Shown: positions 26,680 through 34,618 of the stretch, one piece after another | Layout of the letters: the number at the start of each line of letters is the position of its first letter | Position numbering within the stretch: the stretch's first letter is position 1 | NCBI RefSeq assembly: GCF_001591585.1 | Contig: NZ_BCVE01000013.1 | Location: forward strand, 44,801 to 108,800 | DNA length: 64,000 nt | Direction: 5' to 3' | From: Niallia circulans NBRC 13626 | Lineage (GTDB): Bacteria > Bacillota > Bacilli > Bacillales > Cytobacillaceae | Position numbers and translations under genes: made by a program | The notes under the pieces: generated by a model | Databases searched by the model: none | Seen by the model: the letters and a program-made list of their open reading frames with translations, nothing else | What the model was told of the DNA's origin: nothing

Positions 26680-26775
26680 TCTTCTTTTGAGAAGAAGTGG
26701 GATTGGTCTGTCTGTTTATTGGAAACCTAATAATGGTTAATAAAGAGGGGAGATACCAAGTCTTCGCTCTTTTTT
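26680..26775 (+). promoter_or_regulatory. Attenuator: alternative hairpins and intrinsic terminator
   Basis: The terminator has arms AGAGGGGAGA (26744-26753) and TCTTCGCTCT (26761-26770), loop TACCAAG, then Ts to 26775. Upstream, CTTCTT (26681-26686) pairs with AAGAAG (26692-26697); TCTTCTTTT (26680-26688) can instead pair, with wobbles, with the terminator left arm. Leader codons ATTCCCAC can pair with GTGGGATT at 26697-26704. A ribosome held at the RLR codons would change which of these form. Folding was done by eye. Confidence 0.7.
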
Positions 26776-26832
26776 CTGCTCTAATAGATAGACTTATTCA
26801 CATGACAAAAAATTAGAATGTGAGGTTTATAA

Positions 26833-28071
26833 ATGAGTACAGTTAATAATAAAGAAAATTGGTATCGGAATATTGTATTATTTCTTAGCAGCCAGACGAT
26901 ATCTTTGTTTGGATCATCACTTGTGCAATATGCTATTATGTGGCATATAACGTTAACCACTGAATCCGGTTTAATGATGACATTATATATCCTTTGTGGA
27001 TTTCTTCCCACGTTTCTTTTGTCGCCAGTGGCTGGAGTATGGGCCGATCGCTATAACCGGAAACTCTTGATTATGATATCTGATGGATTAATTGCATTTG
27101 CGACATTAATATTGGCGCTGCTCTTTTTAATGGGATATGATTCCATTTGGCTGCTCTTTGTGATGGCAGCAGTTCGAGCGTTTGGAACAGGTGTTCAAAC
27201 GCCATCTGTTGGGGCGATTTTGCCACAAATAGTGCCAAAAGATAAGCTGACAAAAGTGAATGGTGTTAATGGGAGTATTCAGGCAGTAATTATGTTTGTA
27301 TCTCCGATGGTTAGTGCTGCTTTATTGACGATGGCATCCATCGAAGCGATTTTTTTCATTGATGTTATAACGGCAGCTATTGCTATTTTTACCTTGCTTG
27401 CCTTTTTAAAGATTCCTGCACATCAAAAGGCATCGCTAGAACAATCGACAAGTTATTTTAGTGATTTTAAAGAAGGACTGAAGTATGTCCATAATCATGC
27501 CTTTTTGAAAAAATTCTTTATTTATTTTTCCATCTTTTTTGTGCTGATGGCACCAGCAGCATTCTTAACTCCTTTGCAGGTTACTCGCAGCTTTGGAGAT
27601 GATGTCTGGCGGCTAACAGCCATTGAAATAGCTTTTTCCATTGGAATGATGGTAGGCGGAGGAGTCATTGCCGCATGGGGTGGATTTGAGAATAAAGTGA
27701 AAACAATGACCCTAGCAAGCATTATTATGGGAGTTTGCACTTTTGCACTCGGGATGATTCCATTCTTTTGGATCTATTTAGTATTTATGGCGCTATTCGG
27801 AGTGGCAATGCCCATTTTTAATACACCAACCACCGTCTTATTGCAGGAAAAAATAGAAGAAGGATTTTTAGGAAGAGTTTTCGGTGTCATGGGAATGATT
27901 TCTACCTCTATGATGCCAATTGGCATGTTAATATTTGGACCGCTTGCCGATTTTATTAAAGTCGAATGGTTATTATTAGGAACAGGAATTTTTATTATGA
28001 TCCTGTCGATTTTCTTAGGAAAAGACAAAGCATTAATCGAAGCTGGAAAACCTTCTATTGAAAGAGTTTGA
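26833..28071 (+). CDS. MFS efflux pump, Mef(A)-like (DHA3 family)
   Basis: 412 aa with 12 membrane segments. The layout follows Mef(A): SSQTISLFGSSLVQYAIMWH in helix 1, GVWADRYNRKLLIMISD (loop 2-3 motif), VRAFGTGVQTPSVGAILPQIVPKDKLTKVNG, and near the end LQEKIEEGFLGRVFGVMG with MMPIGMLIFGPLAD. Mef proteins export 14/15-membered macrolides by proton antiport. The RLR leader and attenuator upstream argue strongly that a ribosome-targeting antibiotic is its inducer and probably its substrate. TGTGAGG precedes the ATG. No partner msr(D)-type ABC-F gene follows. Confidence 0.87.
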   Translation: MSTVNNKENWYRNIVLFLSSQTISLFGSSLVQYAIMWHITLTTESGLMMTLYILCGFLPTFLLSPVAGVWADRYNRKLLIMISDGLIAFATLILALLFLMGYDSIWLLFVMAAVRAFGTGVQTPSVGAILPQIVPKDKLTKVNGVNGSIQAVIMFVSPMVSAALLTMASIEAIFFIDVITAAIAIFTLLAFLKIPAHQKASLEQSTSYFSDFKEGLKYVHNHAFLKKFFIYFSIFFVLMAPAAFLTPLQVTRSFGDDVWRLTAIEIAFSIGMMVGGGVIAAWGGFENKVKTMTLASIIMGVCTFALGMIPFFWIYLVFMALFGVAMPIFNTPTTVLLQEKIEEGFLGRVFGVMGMISTSMMPIGMLIFGPLADFIKVEWLLLGTGIFIMILSIFLGKDKALIEAGKPSIERV

Positions 28072-28082
28072 TTCAACTGTTA

Positions 28083-28127
28083 GGCTTAGTGAGCGCATAG
28101 TATGTTTGCGCAGCTAAGTCTTTTTTT
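28083..28127 (+). terminator. Terminator of the efflux gene
   Basis: GGCTTAG-TGA-GCGCA pairs with TGCGC-AG-CTAAGTC, followed by T7. Confidence 0.82.
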
Positions 28128-28273
28128 CTTTTAAAAGCTGGGAGAATTTAAAAGTTCTCTTACGAGGAATGAAATTCGACACTGTTTCTTGTATAATGGA
28201 TAAATGTATCGGGAAATGCAACGTTCAAAAACGAAACGCTTAATTGATATTTAAGCGTCAACGAGGGATAGGG

Positions 28274-28897
28274 ATGAAAAGAAGAAGGAAAACTACAACA
28301 AATACAATTATTGTCTTAATATTAGTTATATATTTTGGCTATTTATTTGCTTCTACTACAATTAAGCAAAATAAAGAACAAAGATTGTTGAAATATTTAC
28401 CAGAAATCGCCACTCAACTGGAAAAAAATGAATTAAATGCAGAAGAGCTGGCACCTGTTTTACTTGCTATCATGGATCAAGAAAGTCGCGGAAAAGGAAA
28501 TGATCCCATGCAGTCCTCTGAATCAGCAGGGCTGAAAAGAAATGCAATTGAAGATCCATCCGAGAGCATTAAGCAAGGAGTATTTCATTTTGCAGAAGTG
28601 TACAAGTATGGGCAAAAGCAAGGAGTAGATATAGAAGCAATCATCCAAAGCTATAATATGGGACCTGGTTATATTGATTTCATTGTCAGCAATAATCAAG
28701 TCGAACATAGTGAAGAATCAGCCAAAACATACTCAGAATATATGGTCGAACGGTCACCAGACATTTATACATGTAATAATGACAAATTAAATTTTAGATA
28801 TCCCTATTGCTATGGAGACTTTACCTATGCAGATAAAGTGACATCCAAGGTAGAGGAGATGAGTAATATAATTGAAAAATATGCTCGGAAATTATAG
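28274..28897 (+). CDS. Membrane-anchored lysozyme-like protein
   Basis: 207 aa. A basic N-terminus (KRRRK) and one membrane helix (about 10-28) place the rest outside the cell. The catalytic-looking Glu is in LLAIMDQESRGKGNDPMQSSES, and the SYNMGPGYIDF block is shared with the N-terminal muramidase domain of CwlT-like enzymes ('lysozyme family protein'). It should cut peptidoglycan glycan strands. I take the ATG at 28274, with an AGGGATAGGG site. A TATAAT-like -10 lies at about 28191. Cysteine synthase starts 15 bases after it. Confidence 0.8.
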   Translation: MKRRRKTTTNTIIVLILVIYFGYLFASTTIKQNKEQRLLKYLPEIATQLEKNELNAEELAPVLLAIMDQESRGKGNDPMQSSESAGLKRNAIEDPSESIKQGVFHFAEVYKYGQKQGVDIEAIIQSYNMGPGYIDFIVSNNQVEHSEESAKTYSEYMVERSPDIYTCNNDKLNFRYPYCYGDFTYADKVTSKVEEMSNIIEKYARKL

Positions 28898-28912
28898 GAG
28901 GAATAAAGAAAA

Positions 28913-29833
28913 ATGAAGCTTTACCATTCTGTACTTGAATTAATTGGCAATACACCGACTGTACGATTGAATAAAATACCTAATACTACTGGAGCAGAGG
29001 TTTTTATCAAATTAGAATCTTTTAATCCAGGGGGAAGTGTGAAAGATCGTGCGGCTTTAAATATGATTGAGCGTGCTGAAAAAGAGGGAAAGCTTATCCC
29101 GGGAAGAAGCACCATTATTGAACCGACCTCAGGTAATACAGGGATAGGAATTGCCATGGTTGCTGCCGTAAAGGGATACCGTTGTATCATTACAATGCCA
29201 GATAATGCAACAAAAGAACGTGTCCAAATATTAAAGGCATATGGAGCAGAGGTATATTTAACCCCAGGTAACAGACGAATGCAAGGGGCAATTGATGAAG
29301 CCAATCGTTTAGCTATAGATATTGCTGACAGCTTTATTCCCATGCAATTTGAAAATGCAGCAAATGCTGATGCCCATCGAGGTACTACTGCTGTTGAAAT
29401 TTTTGAAGCGTTTGAAGGAAAGCTAGATGCACTTGTTTTGACAGCTGGCACAGGTGGAACAGTTACTGGTGTTGGAGAAGAATTAAAGAAAATGATTACA
29501 GACATAAAAATATATGTAGTAGAGCCATTTGGTTCTCCAGTATTATCAGGAGGTAAACCAGGCCCTCATAAAATTCCAGGAACAGGCCCAGGATTTATAC
29601 CGAAAATCTTGAACAGAGACATTTTTGATGAAGTCTTATTAATAAAAGATCATGATGCAGAAGTCATGGCAAGACGTCTTGCAGCGGAAGAAGGAATCTT
29701 TGTAGGGGCATCGGGTGCATCTAGCGCACATTTTGCTGTGCAAATAGCAAGTGAACTGCCATCAACTGCTAAAGTGTTATGTATCGCACCTGATACAGGA
29801 GAACGTTATTTATCTTCAGATTTATTTTCATAA
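28913..29833 (+). CDS. cysK: Cysteine synthase (O-acetylserine sulfhydrylase)
   Basis: 306 aa, fold-type II PLP enzyme. Lys44 in GGSVKDRA holds the cofactor, PTSGNTGIG binds substrate, TAGTGGTVTGVGE grips the PLP phosphate. It makes L-cysteine from O-acetylserine and sulfide. Length is typical of CysK/CysM. Bacilli often hold several paralogues; whether this is the main one cannot be told. AGGAGG precedes the ATG. Its position behind a lysozyme-like gene looks incidental. Confidence 0.9.
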   Translation: MKLYHSVLELIGNTPTVRLNKIPNTTGAEVFIKLESFNPGGSVKDRAALNMIERAEKEGKLIPGRSTIIEPTSGNTGIGIAMVAAVKGYRCIITMPDNATKERVQILKAYGAEVYLTPGNRRMQGAIDEANRLAIDIADSFIPMQFENAANADAHRGTTAVEIFEAFEGKLDALVLTAGTGGTVTGVGEELKKMITDIKIYVVEPFGSPVLSGGKPGPHKIPGTGPGFIPKILNRDIFDEVLLIKDHDAEVMARRLAAEEGIFVGASGASSAHFAVQIASELPSTAKVLCIAPDTGERYLSSDLFS

Positions 29834-29901
29834 AAGAATGGAAACATTGGAATAAGCTGTTCCTATTGGGGAGAAAATATTCCAACTAATACTTCTTAGC
29901 T

Positions 29902-29930
29902 GACCAGATCATTTGTGATTTGGTCTTTTC
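29902..29930 (+). terminator. Terminator of cysK
   Basis: GACCAGATC pairs with GATTTGGTC (one G-T pair) and is followed by TTTTCTTTTTC. Confidence 0.82.
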
Positions 29931-30053
29931 TTTTTCTCCAATTGGCATAATAATGTTGCGATTTTATAGTACATCTTTAACTCTGTTTTAAATCAAGTGT
30001 ATAATAATACGTATATGTAAATTTTTATACATAGATTAAAGGAGATGGAGTTA

Positions 30054-30662
30054 ATGAAATTGATTTGTGAGTCCGGCCAATTAACAGATTACTTATCTGA
30101 ACAAAAGGAAGTGGATTATTCTAATCCAATCATTAAAGAGAAAAGAGAGGACCTATTTAATTCAACTCAAACAGAAATTGAAAAAAACAAAGCAGCCTTT
30201 GAATTCGTCCGTGATGAAATAGGTCACTCCTGGGATATTCAAGGGAAACGTGTGACTTGTAAGGCATCCGATGTTTTGAAGTACAAAGAAGGAATTTGTT
30301 ATGCAAAAGCAAATTTATTAGCAGCTTTATTACGTTCTCAGCATATTCCAACAGGCTTCTGTTATCAGCGATTGATGTTGTTTGACTCTCCAGAAAAAGG
30401 ATATTGTCTACATGCTTTAAATGCCGTTTATTTAAAATCTCTAAATAAATGGATACGATTAGATGCTCGTGGAAACAAAGCTGGCATTGATGCACAATTT
30501 TCCTTAGAGGAAGAAAAGTTAGCTTTTACAATTAACGAAAAAATGGATGAAAAGGACTATCCCGTTATTTATGTTCATCCAAATCCCAAAACAATAAATG
30601 TGCTAAAGGGCCATAATGATGCATTAGAAATGTACAAACATCATTTGCCTGATAGCATTTAG
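30054..30662 (+). CDS. Transglutaminase-like domain protein
   Basis: 202 aa. The papain-like triad of transglutaminase-core proteins is visible: Cys in YKEGICYAKANLL, His in GYCLHALNAVYL, Asp in WIRLDARGNK. Members are proteases or amidases of unknown substrate. Cytoplasmic, no signal. I choose ATG 30054, ten bases after AAAGGAG, because ATG 30045 lies one base from that site. The promoter region near 30000 holds GTATAATAATACG. Confidence 0.82.
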   Translation: MKLICESGQLTDYLSEQKEVDYSNPIIKEKREDLFNSTQTEIEKNKAAFEFVRDEIGHSWDIQGKRVTCKASDVLKYKEGICYAKANLLAALLRSQHIPTGFCYQRLMLFDSPEKGYCLHALNAVYLKSLNKWIRLDARGNKAGIDAQFSLEEEKLAFTINEKMDEKDYPVIYVHPNPKTINVLKGHNDALEMYKHHLPDSI

Positions 30663-30674
30663 TACAGGTGTTTA

Positions 30675-30896
30675 ATGGTTTACAAGGAGATGAGAAAGAG
30701 GAATATGGATTGCTGTGGGGAGATGGGGTATCATGCAACATTCAAGTGTGATATTCATGAAAATCCCTATGACTGTCCAGATAAATTAATTTTATTCGAT
30801 GAAAAGGATCATGACTACGGATTGATTATACATGATGGAGGTACTTCAAGTATTGAAATTGAATTTTGTCCGTGGTGTGGGTCAAAATTAGCATAG
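30675..30896 (+). CDS. Small cysteine-rich (DUF6980-like) protein
   Basis: 73 aa with CCGEMGYH, CDIHENPYDCPDKLI and a C-terminal FCPWCGSKL knuckle; the four or more cysteines suggest a zinc site. It resembles the small DUF6980 family of unknown role. The start is uncertain: GTG/ATG codons at 30675, 30690 and 30705 are all possible, with AGGTG, AAGGAG and AAGAGG nearby. It follows the transglutaminase-like gene by 12 bases and is probably co-transcribed. Confidence 0.65.
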   Translation: MVYKEMRKRNMDCCGEMGYHATFKCDIHENPYDCPDKLILFDEKDHDYGLIIHDGGTSSIEIEFCPWCGSKLA

Positions 30897-31046
30897 TTTG
30901 TGCAGAATTACCGGAGCACAGAATACGTATTGGCCAAATATCGGTTGGAAGAATGAGAATTAGGACAGCTAAAAATTGCATAAGGTGAAACTTTTTATTC
31001 CATATAAGCGTACCATTTATTAACAAATTATTAGGGAGGTAAAGCA

Positions 31047-31325
31047 TTGGGAATTTTACTCGACTTATTAAATCTTGCAGTTTATATACCTTTTCTAAAG
31101 GTTGATGAAGAAGAGGTATGCAGAAATGTAAAACATCTAAAAAAACATCAATGGTTCCGAAATTACCTTAATGATGAAGAGTGTAGAGGGCTAATTATTC
31201 ACGATAAGGATGTCCGACAATGTATTGGGAAATTCAATAGTAGTAAACTCAATAAGCATTCTTATCAAAAAAAGTGTCAAGAAAAATTACATAAAGTTCT
31301 CCTGCAAAATGGAAATTTTGCCTAA
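31047..31325 (+). CDS. Hypothetical protein, 92 aa, TTG start
   Basis: Basic protein with one short hydrophobic N-terminus (GILLDLLNLAVYIPFL) and a Lys-rich body. GGGAGG lies eight bases before the TTG at 31047, which decides the start. No family recognised. A terminator follows closely. Confidence 0.6.
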   Translation: MGILLDLLNLAVYIPFLKVDEEEVCRNVKHLKKHQWFRNYLNDEECRGLIIHDKDVRQCIGKFNSSKLNKHSYQKKCQEKLHKVLLQNGNFA

Positions 31326-31334
31326 AGCAGTTGC

Positions 31335-31380
31335 AGGAAAAAAGGCTGTCAAGAGAGTTTTGGCAGCCTCCTTGTTTTTT
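31335..31380 (+). terminator. Terminator before the SDR gene, bidirectional
   Basis: GGCTGTCAA pairs with TTTGGCAGCC, with A6 before and T7 after. It ends the small gene and the convergent SDR gene. Confidence 0.8.
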
Positions 31381-32223
31381 TCAAAGTGATAAATATTCCT
31401 TTTCATATACATATTGCACTTGCAGTAAAACTTGGGCTGCGTGCTGTTTAAATTTGAATTCCACAGGCTTTCCTTTTCTAAAATATAGCCCAGCTTCATG
31501 CGGAGATTTTTCTAATCCAGCAAACAACCGACCTGCCCCCACACTAGGATGTGGACCAAATAAATGGATGAATGGTTGTATAATTAGTGGCAGCCCGCCA
31601 TTTCTCCCTTTGCGCATTGTATTGTTATTGCCTGGATCTATACTGATAATTGTCACACCCTCTCGCTTTAATTCTTGCGCAAAAGCATGCGTCCACAAAG
31701 TAATTGCCAACTTCGTCGATGCATAGGGACCAATCAATTTCTGAAATTTAGGCGGGTTTGCCAATTCCTCTGGTACGAAAGATTTTTTAAATTTAAATGC
31801 ATCTGAACTAGTTTGTATAACAATAGCAGGCTTTCCTTTTTTTAAAAGATCAAGTAGTTCCATCGTAATGATAAAGGGAACCACAGTCTGAATTTCGTAA
31901 TGCAGTTCACGCCCTTGTGGGGAAAAGACGAGCTTCGAGAAACTGCCTCCTGCATTATTGAAGAGAGCATCAAGCTTTGTTTCTTTCTCTTTTATTAGCT
32001 TCAAAGCAGACTTTAATTGCCTAAAATCAGCTATATCAGCATGATAAACTCGGATTTCTCCTGCGCGGATTTTTTGCTGCAGCATTTGCTCTTCTTTTGG
32101 AAATTCAGAGCGAATTAAAGCTGCAACTGCCCACCCATTCTCGATTAATTTCTTAGTCAGCTCAAGACCTATTCCGCTGTTCGCCCCCGTAACAAGAGCT
32201 GTTTTTCTTTCTGCTATAATCAT
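31381..32223 (-). CDS. Short-chain dehydrogenase/reductase
   Basis: 280 aa, Rossmann fold: cofactor motif TGANSGIG, NNAG region LFNNAGGS, active-site YASTK with upstream Ser in QTSSDAF. It reduces or oxidises an unknown carbonyl/alcohol with NAD(P)H. AGGAGG precedes the ATG at 32223; the open frame to 32277 runs into the promoter. It is divergent from a MerR regulator, and its promoter holds the same operator in a 19-bp spacer, so it is very likely that regulator's target. Confidence 0.87.
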   Translation of the reverse strand: MIIAERKTALVTGANSGIGLELTKKLIENGWAVAALIRSEFPKEEQMLQQKIRAGEIRVYHADIADFRQLKSALKLIKEKETKLDALFNNAGGSFSKLVFSPQGRELHYEIQTVVPFIITMELLDLLKKGKPAIVIQTSSDAFKFKKSFVPEELANPPKFQKLIGPYASTKLAITLWTHAFAQELKREGVTIISIDPGNNNTMRKGRNGGLPLIIQPFIHLFGPHPSVGAGRLFAGLEKSPHEAGLYFRKGKPVEFKFKQHAAQVLLQVQYVYEKEYLSL

Positions 32224-32251
32224 TTTATTACCTCCTATTGGTGATGAAGGA

Positions 32252-32328
32252 AGTATAGAATATGAAGTTAACTCCATGTCAATAAAAAGAATTCTCCTTG
32301 ACCTGGAGTTAACTCCATATCTTATAAT
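32252..32328. promoter_or_regulatory. Divergent MerR-type promoters with 19-bp spacers
   Basis: Plus strand: TTGACC (32298-32303), 19-bp spacer, TATAAT (32323-32328); the spacer holds the perfect palindrome TGGAGTTAACTCCA. Minus strand: TTGACA (32282-32277), 19-bp spacer, TATACT (32257-32252); its spacer holds ATGGAGTTAACTTCAT. An over-long 19-bp spacer with the operator inside it is the signature of MerR activators, which untwist the DNA to realign the hexamers. Confidence 0.88.
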
Positions 32329-32354
32329 GACTTTATAAGAAGGAGGACGAACGA

Positions 32355-32714
32355 ATGTATACCATTAAACAGGTAAGTACTCTTACTAGACTAAGTATTG
32401 ATACAATCAGATATTATGAAAAAATTGGTTTGCTTCCAAACATTAAACGGCTGCCGAATAAGCATCGAGTCTTTACGCAAGCTGATATGGATAGGCTTCA
32501 AATGATCACTTGTATGAAAAAGGCAAATCTTAGTTTAGAAGAAGTGAAATTATATCTTGGTATTGCGGAAACAAGTAAGATGACCCCTGAAATGATAGCA
32601 GGTATGCTTCAGCAAAAGGAAAAAGTAAAAAATCAGATGGCCCAATTACAGACCGTTTTGGATTTTATCGATGAAAAGTTAGCAGAAGGAACATGGTTAA
32701 AAAGAAAAGTATAA
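32355..32714 (+). CDS. MerR-family transcriptional regulator
   Basis: 119 aa. Winged helix at 1-70 (TIKQVSTLTRLSIDTIRYYEKIGLLP, HRVFTQADMDRLQMI) and a dimerising coiled coil (about 80-112). The C-terminus lacks the cysteines of metal sensors; it resembles the aldehyde/electrophile-type AdhR-like members, but the inducer is not known. GGAGGACG precedes the ATG. The operator palindrome lies in its own promoter and in that of the divergent SDR gene. Confidence 0.88.
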   Translation: MYTIKQVSTLTRLSIDTIRYYEKIGLLPNIKRLPNKHRVFTQADMDRLQMITCMKKANLSLEEVKLYLGIAETSKMTPEMIAGMLQQKEKVKNQMAQLQTVLDFIDEKLAEGTWLKRKV

Positions 32715-32827
32715 AAACGAATGTCATTCTTTTAAGGATATTTCTTAAATCAAACAGATTTTGATTTTATCACAACTAAAGTGGAAGGTAAGTGACATTA
32801 GTAATAGGAAATTTAAAATAACTATGC

Positions 32828-32863
32828 CCTTGTAATGATATTTCAATCAATATCATTACAAGG
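32828..32863. terminator. Perfect 15-bp hairpin between convergent genes
   Basis: CCTTGTAATGATATT and its exact inverse AATATCATTACAAGG enclose TCAATC. It lies between merR and ridA, which converge. No clean T-run adjoins it, so it may be a bidirectional terminator of unusual form or a binding site. Confidence 0.55.
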
Positions 32864-32893
32864 TACATTATTTATTTTGAAATTGTAACTTAC

Positions 32894-33277
32894 TTAATCA
32901 GAGTGTGCGACAGCCTTGACTTCAATCAACTGCTCCGGAAACGCCAGGTAAGTTACACCGATGAGGCTGCCGGCTGGTCTGTGTTTTTCCAGGTATTCTT
33001 TGAACAGACTGATGACTGGCTCAGTGTGCTCCTGCGGATTTGTTAGAAAGATTTCCACATAAGCGAGGTTGGACTTCGTAATACCAAATTCATTCAAAAC
33101 TCGATCAAGGTTTTCTAATGTTTGGCGAGTTTGTGCCTCAATATTATCCTTGCCAACGAACATACCATCCTTATCGTGCGAAAATTGACCTGAAATGTAG
33201 ATAGTACCGTTGACACTATATCCTTGGGTAATACCGTGGTCCCATAGGTTGTGATTGTAGGTTTTAATAGTAGTCAT
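32894..33277 (-). CDS. RidA/YjgF-family protein
   Basis: 127 aa with the RidA fold: YSVNGTIYISGQFSHDKDG, QTRQTLENLDRVLNEFG, AYVEIFLTN, IEVKAVA. Classical RidA hydrolyses reactive enamine/imine intermediates using an Arg in an R..V.V...P context; here that stretch reads HRPAGSLIGVTYLAFPEQ, so it belongs to another Rid subgroup and activity is uncertain. Its base composition is visibly more GC-rich than its neighbours. It is divergent from an HxlR regulator, and a 14/18 MhqR-like site overlaps its leader. Confidence 0.83.
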   Translation of the reverse strand: MTTIKTYNHNLWDHGITQGYSVNGTIYISGQFSHDKDGMFVGKDNIEAQTRQTLENLDRVLNEFGITKSNLAYVEIFLTNPQEHTEPVISLFKEYLEKHRPAGSLIGVTYLAFPEQLIEVKAVAHSD

Positions 33278-33292
33278 TTTTTTTCTCTCCTT

Positions 33293-33365
33293 TATCTCGA
33301 ATTAAGGAAAGTATAAAATGAATATAAAGAAAAAAATAGTACGCACTATTTAGATAGCTACTATC
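33293..33365. promoter_or_regulatory. ridA-hxlR divergent control region
   Basis: Two adjacent inverted repeats, ATAGTACGCACTAT (33336-33349) and GATAGCTACTATC (33353-33365), are of the kind bound by HxlR/YodB regulators. On the ridA side, TATCTCGAATTAAGGAAA (33293-33310) keeps a full MhqR half-site next to the ridA ribosome binding site. Confidence 0.5.
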
Positions 33366-33383
33366 AGAAAGGAAAGTGTCAAT

Positions 33384-33722
33384 ATGAGTATGGCTGATTA
33401 TAAAGAAAAGGGTAATATCCAAGAGACACCTTTTGGATATACACTGTCAGTTGTTGGAGGTAAATGGAAAATGCTAATTCTGTATCTCCTTTCAGAAAGT
33501 CAACCTGTTCGCTTTAATGATATGAAAAGAAGAATAGGAACAATTACCTTTAAAACATTAAGTTCGCAGCTTAAAGATTTAGAAGCAGATGGGATGATTA
33601 TACGAAAGGAATATCCTCAAATTCCTCCTAAAGTGGAATACAGTCTAACACATAAAGCAGAATCGATCCTGCCTATTTTAGAACAGTTATGTGAATGGGG
33701 AGAAAAAAACCGCAATATTTAA
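33384..33722 (+). CDS. HxlR-family transcriptional regulator
   Basis: 112 aa winged helix: GYTLSVVGGKWKMLILYLLSE, FNDMKRRIGTITFKTLSSQLKDLEADGMI, YPQIPPKVEYSLT. HxlR proteins in bacilli sense aldehydes, quinones or disulfide stress; this one has a single cysteine near its C-terminus (QLCEWG) and none at the YodB-type N-terminal position. GAAAGGAAAG precedes the start. It probably controls the divergent ridA. Confidence 0.87.
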   Translation: MSMADYKEKGNIQETPFGYTLSVVGGKWKMLILYLLSESQPVRFNDMKRRIGTITFKTLSSQLKDLEADGMIIRKEYPQIPPKVEYSLTHKAESILPILEQLCEWGEKNRNI

Positions 33723-33894
33723 CTTCTTTTGGCAGGATAATCAGAACTCATTTGAATCAGAATGAGCTAACTTTAGTCTCTTGTATTAGAAAACAGAAAA
33801 CAGAAAACAGTTACCTAACTGGTAGCTGTTTTCATTAGTGTGCGGGCATGTTCACTAGCAGGCGGTGAAAGTTCTTATTATTCGTACTCTATAG

Positions 33895-34015
33895 AAATAT
33901 GGTGTTCATTCGATGGATGAAAGCTAGATTTCGCCTTACTCCAGTAAAAATTGCGTTCATTCTAAGGATAAAGTCCCTTTTCACTTTACTCCAGTTTGTG
34001 TAGCCGAGCTGGATT
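33895..34015. repeat. Degenerate relic of the 52-bp repeat family
   Basis: GGTGTTCATTCGATGGATGAAAGC (33901 on) and, 51 bp later, GCGTTCATTCTAAGGATAAAG reproduce the spacing and the TTCAT...GGATGAAAG core of arrays at 22934 and 45831. The remainder (ACTTTACTCCAGT) has drifted. About two units. It lies in the 400-bp gap between hxlR and dedA, which is otherwise empty. Confidence 0.65.
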
Positions 34016-34108
34016 TCCGCCACTACTTTCATCATAGTCTTGATTATTTAGGCTGAAATAAACTATTAGCAAGCTAGAAGATACAGTATTTGAGCTGGAA
34101 TTTCCCCT

Positions 34109-34147
34109 AAAAAAAAGGAGTGTTCCCATTTAAAGTGGAAGCACTCC
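34109..34147 (-). terminator. Terminator of dedA overlapping its stop codon
   Basis: GGAGTG and CACTCC with inner pairs CCA/TGG form a stem; the minus transcript then reads eight Us. The stem includes the last codons of the dedA-like gene. Confidence 0.75.
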
Positions 34148-34618
34148 CATGTAGTAACCAATAATATTAAAAAGTAAACACCAAAGAAAAGAACCGATTG
34201 CGGCAAATAACATATATTTTGATAGATTCATACCAGAAATGCCTGAAAAGTAAGACGTTAATCTTCTGACACCTGGGATGAAATTAGCAATGACTATTGT
34301 CCAAGGGCCATATTTATCAAACCAATTTTCCACGCGTTCTAATTTGCTAGGGGTGAGCTTGATCCATTTTCCGTGGGTAAGCAGAAAGGGTTTGCCAATT
34401 TTCTTGCCTAATGTGTAATTGATAACCATGGCACTAAGGGCACCAATAAAGCAAATGATATCTGCAGCTAGAAAATTCATTATGGAAATGGAAGAAAGAT
34501 AGCCTACAAAGGTTAGCAATGCTTCATCGGGAACAGGAATGCCTAAACCGCTTAATGCAAAAAGCACAAAAATGGCAATGTAGCCGAATTGGGAAATGAA
34601 ATGTATGGATGTACTCAT
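34130..34618 (-). CDS. DedA-family membrane protein
   Basis: 162 aa (shorter than the usual 190-220). Family motifs: FALSGLGIPVPDEALLTFVGYLSS, and WFDKYGPWTIVIANFIPGVRRLTSYFSGISGM with the re-entrant-loop Arg residues. About four membrane segments. DedA/VTT-fold proteins act as lipid flippases (undecaprenyl phosphate for some, phosphatidylethanolamine for others). It stands alone, with a terminator overlapping its end. Confidence 0.87.
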   Translation of the reverse strand: MSTSIHFISQFGYIAIFVLFALSGLGIPVPDEALLTFVGYLSSISIMNFLAADIICFIGALSAMVINYTLGKKIGKPFLLTHGKWIKLTPSKLERVENWFDKYGPWTIVIANFIPGVRRLTSYFSGISGMNLSKYMLFAAIGSFLWCLLFNIIGYYMGVLPL

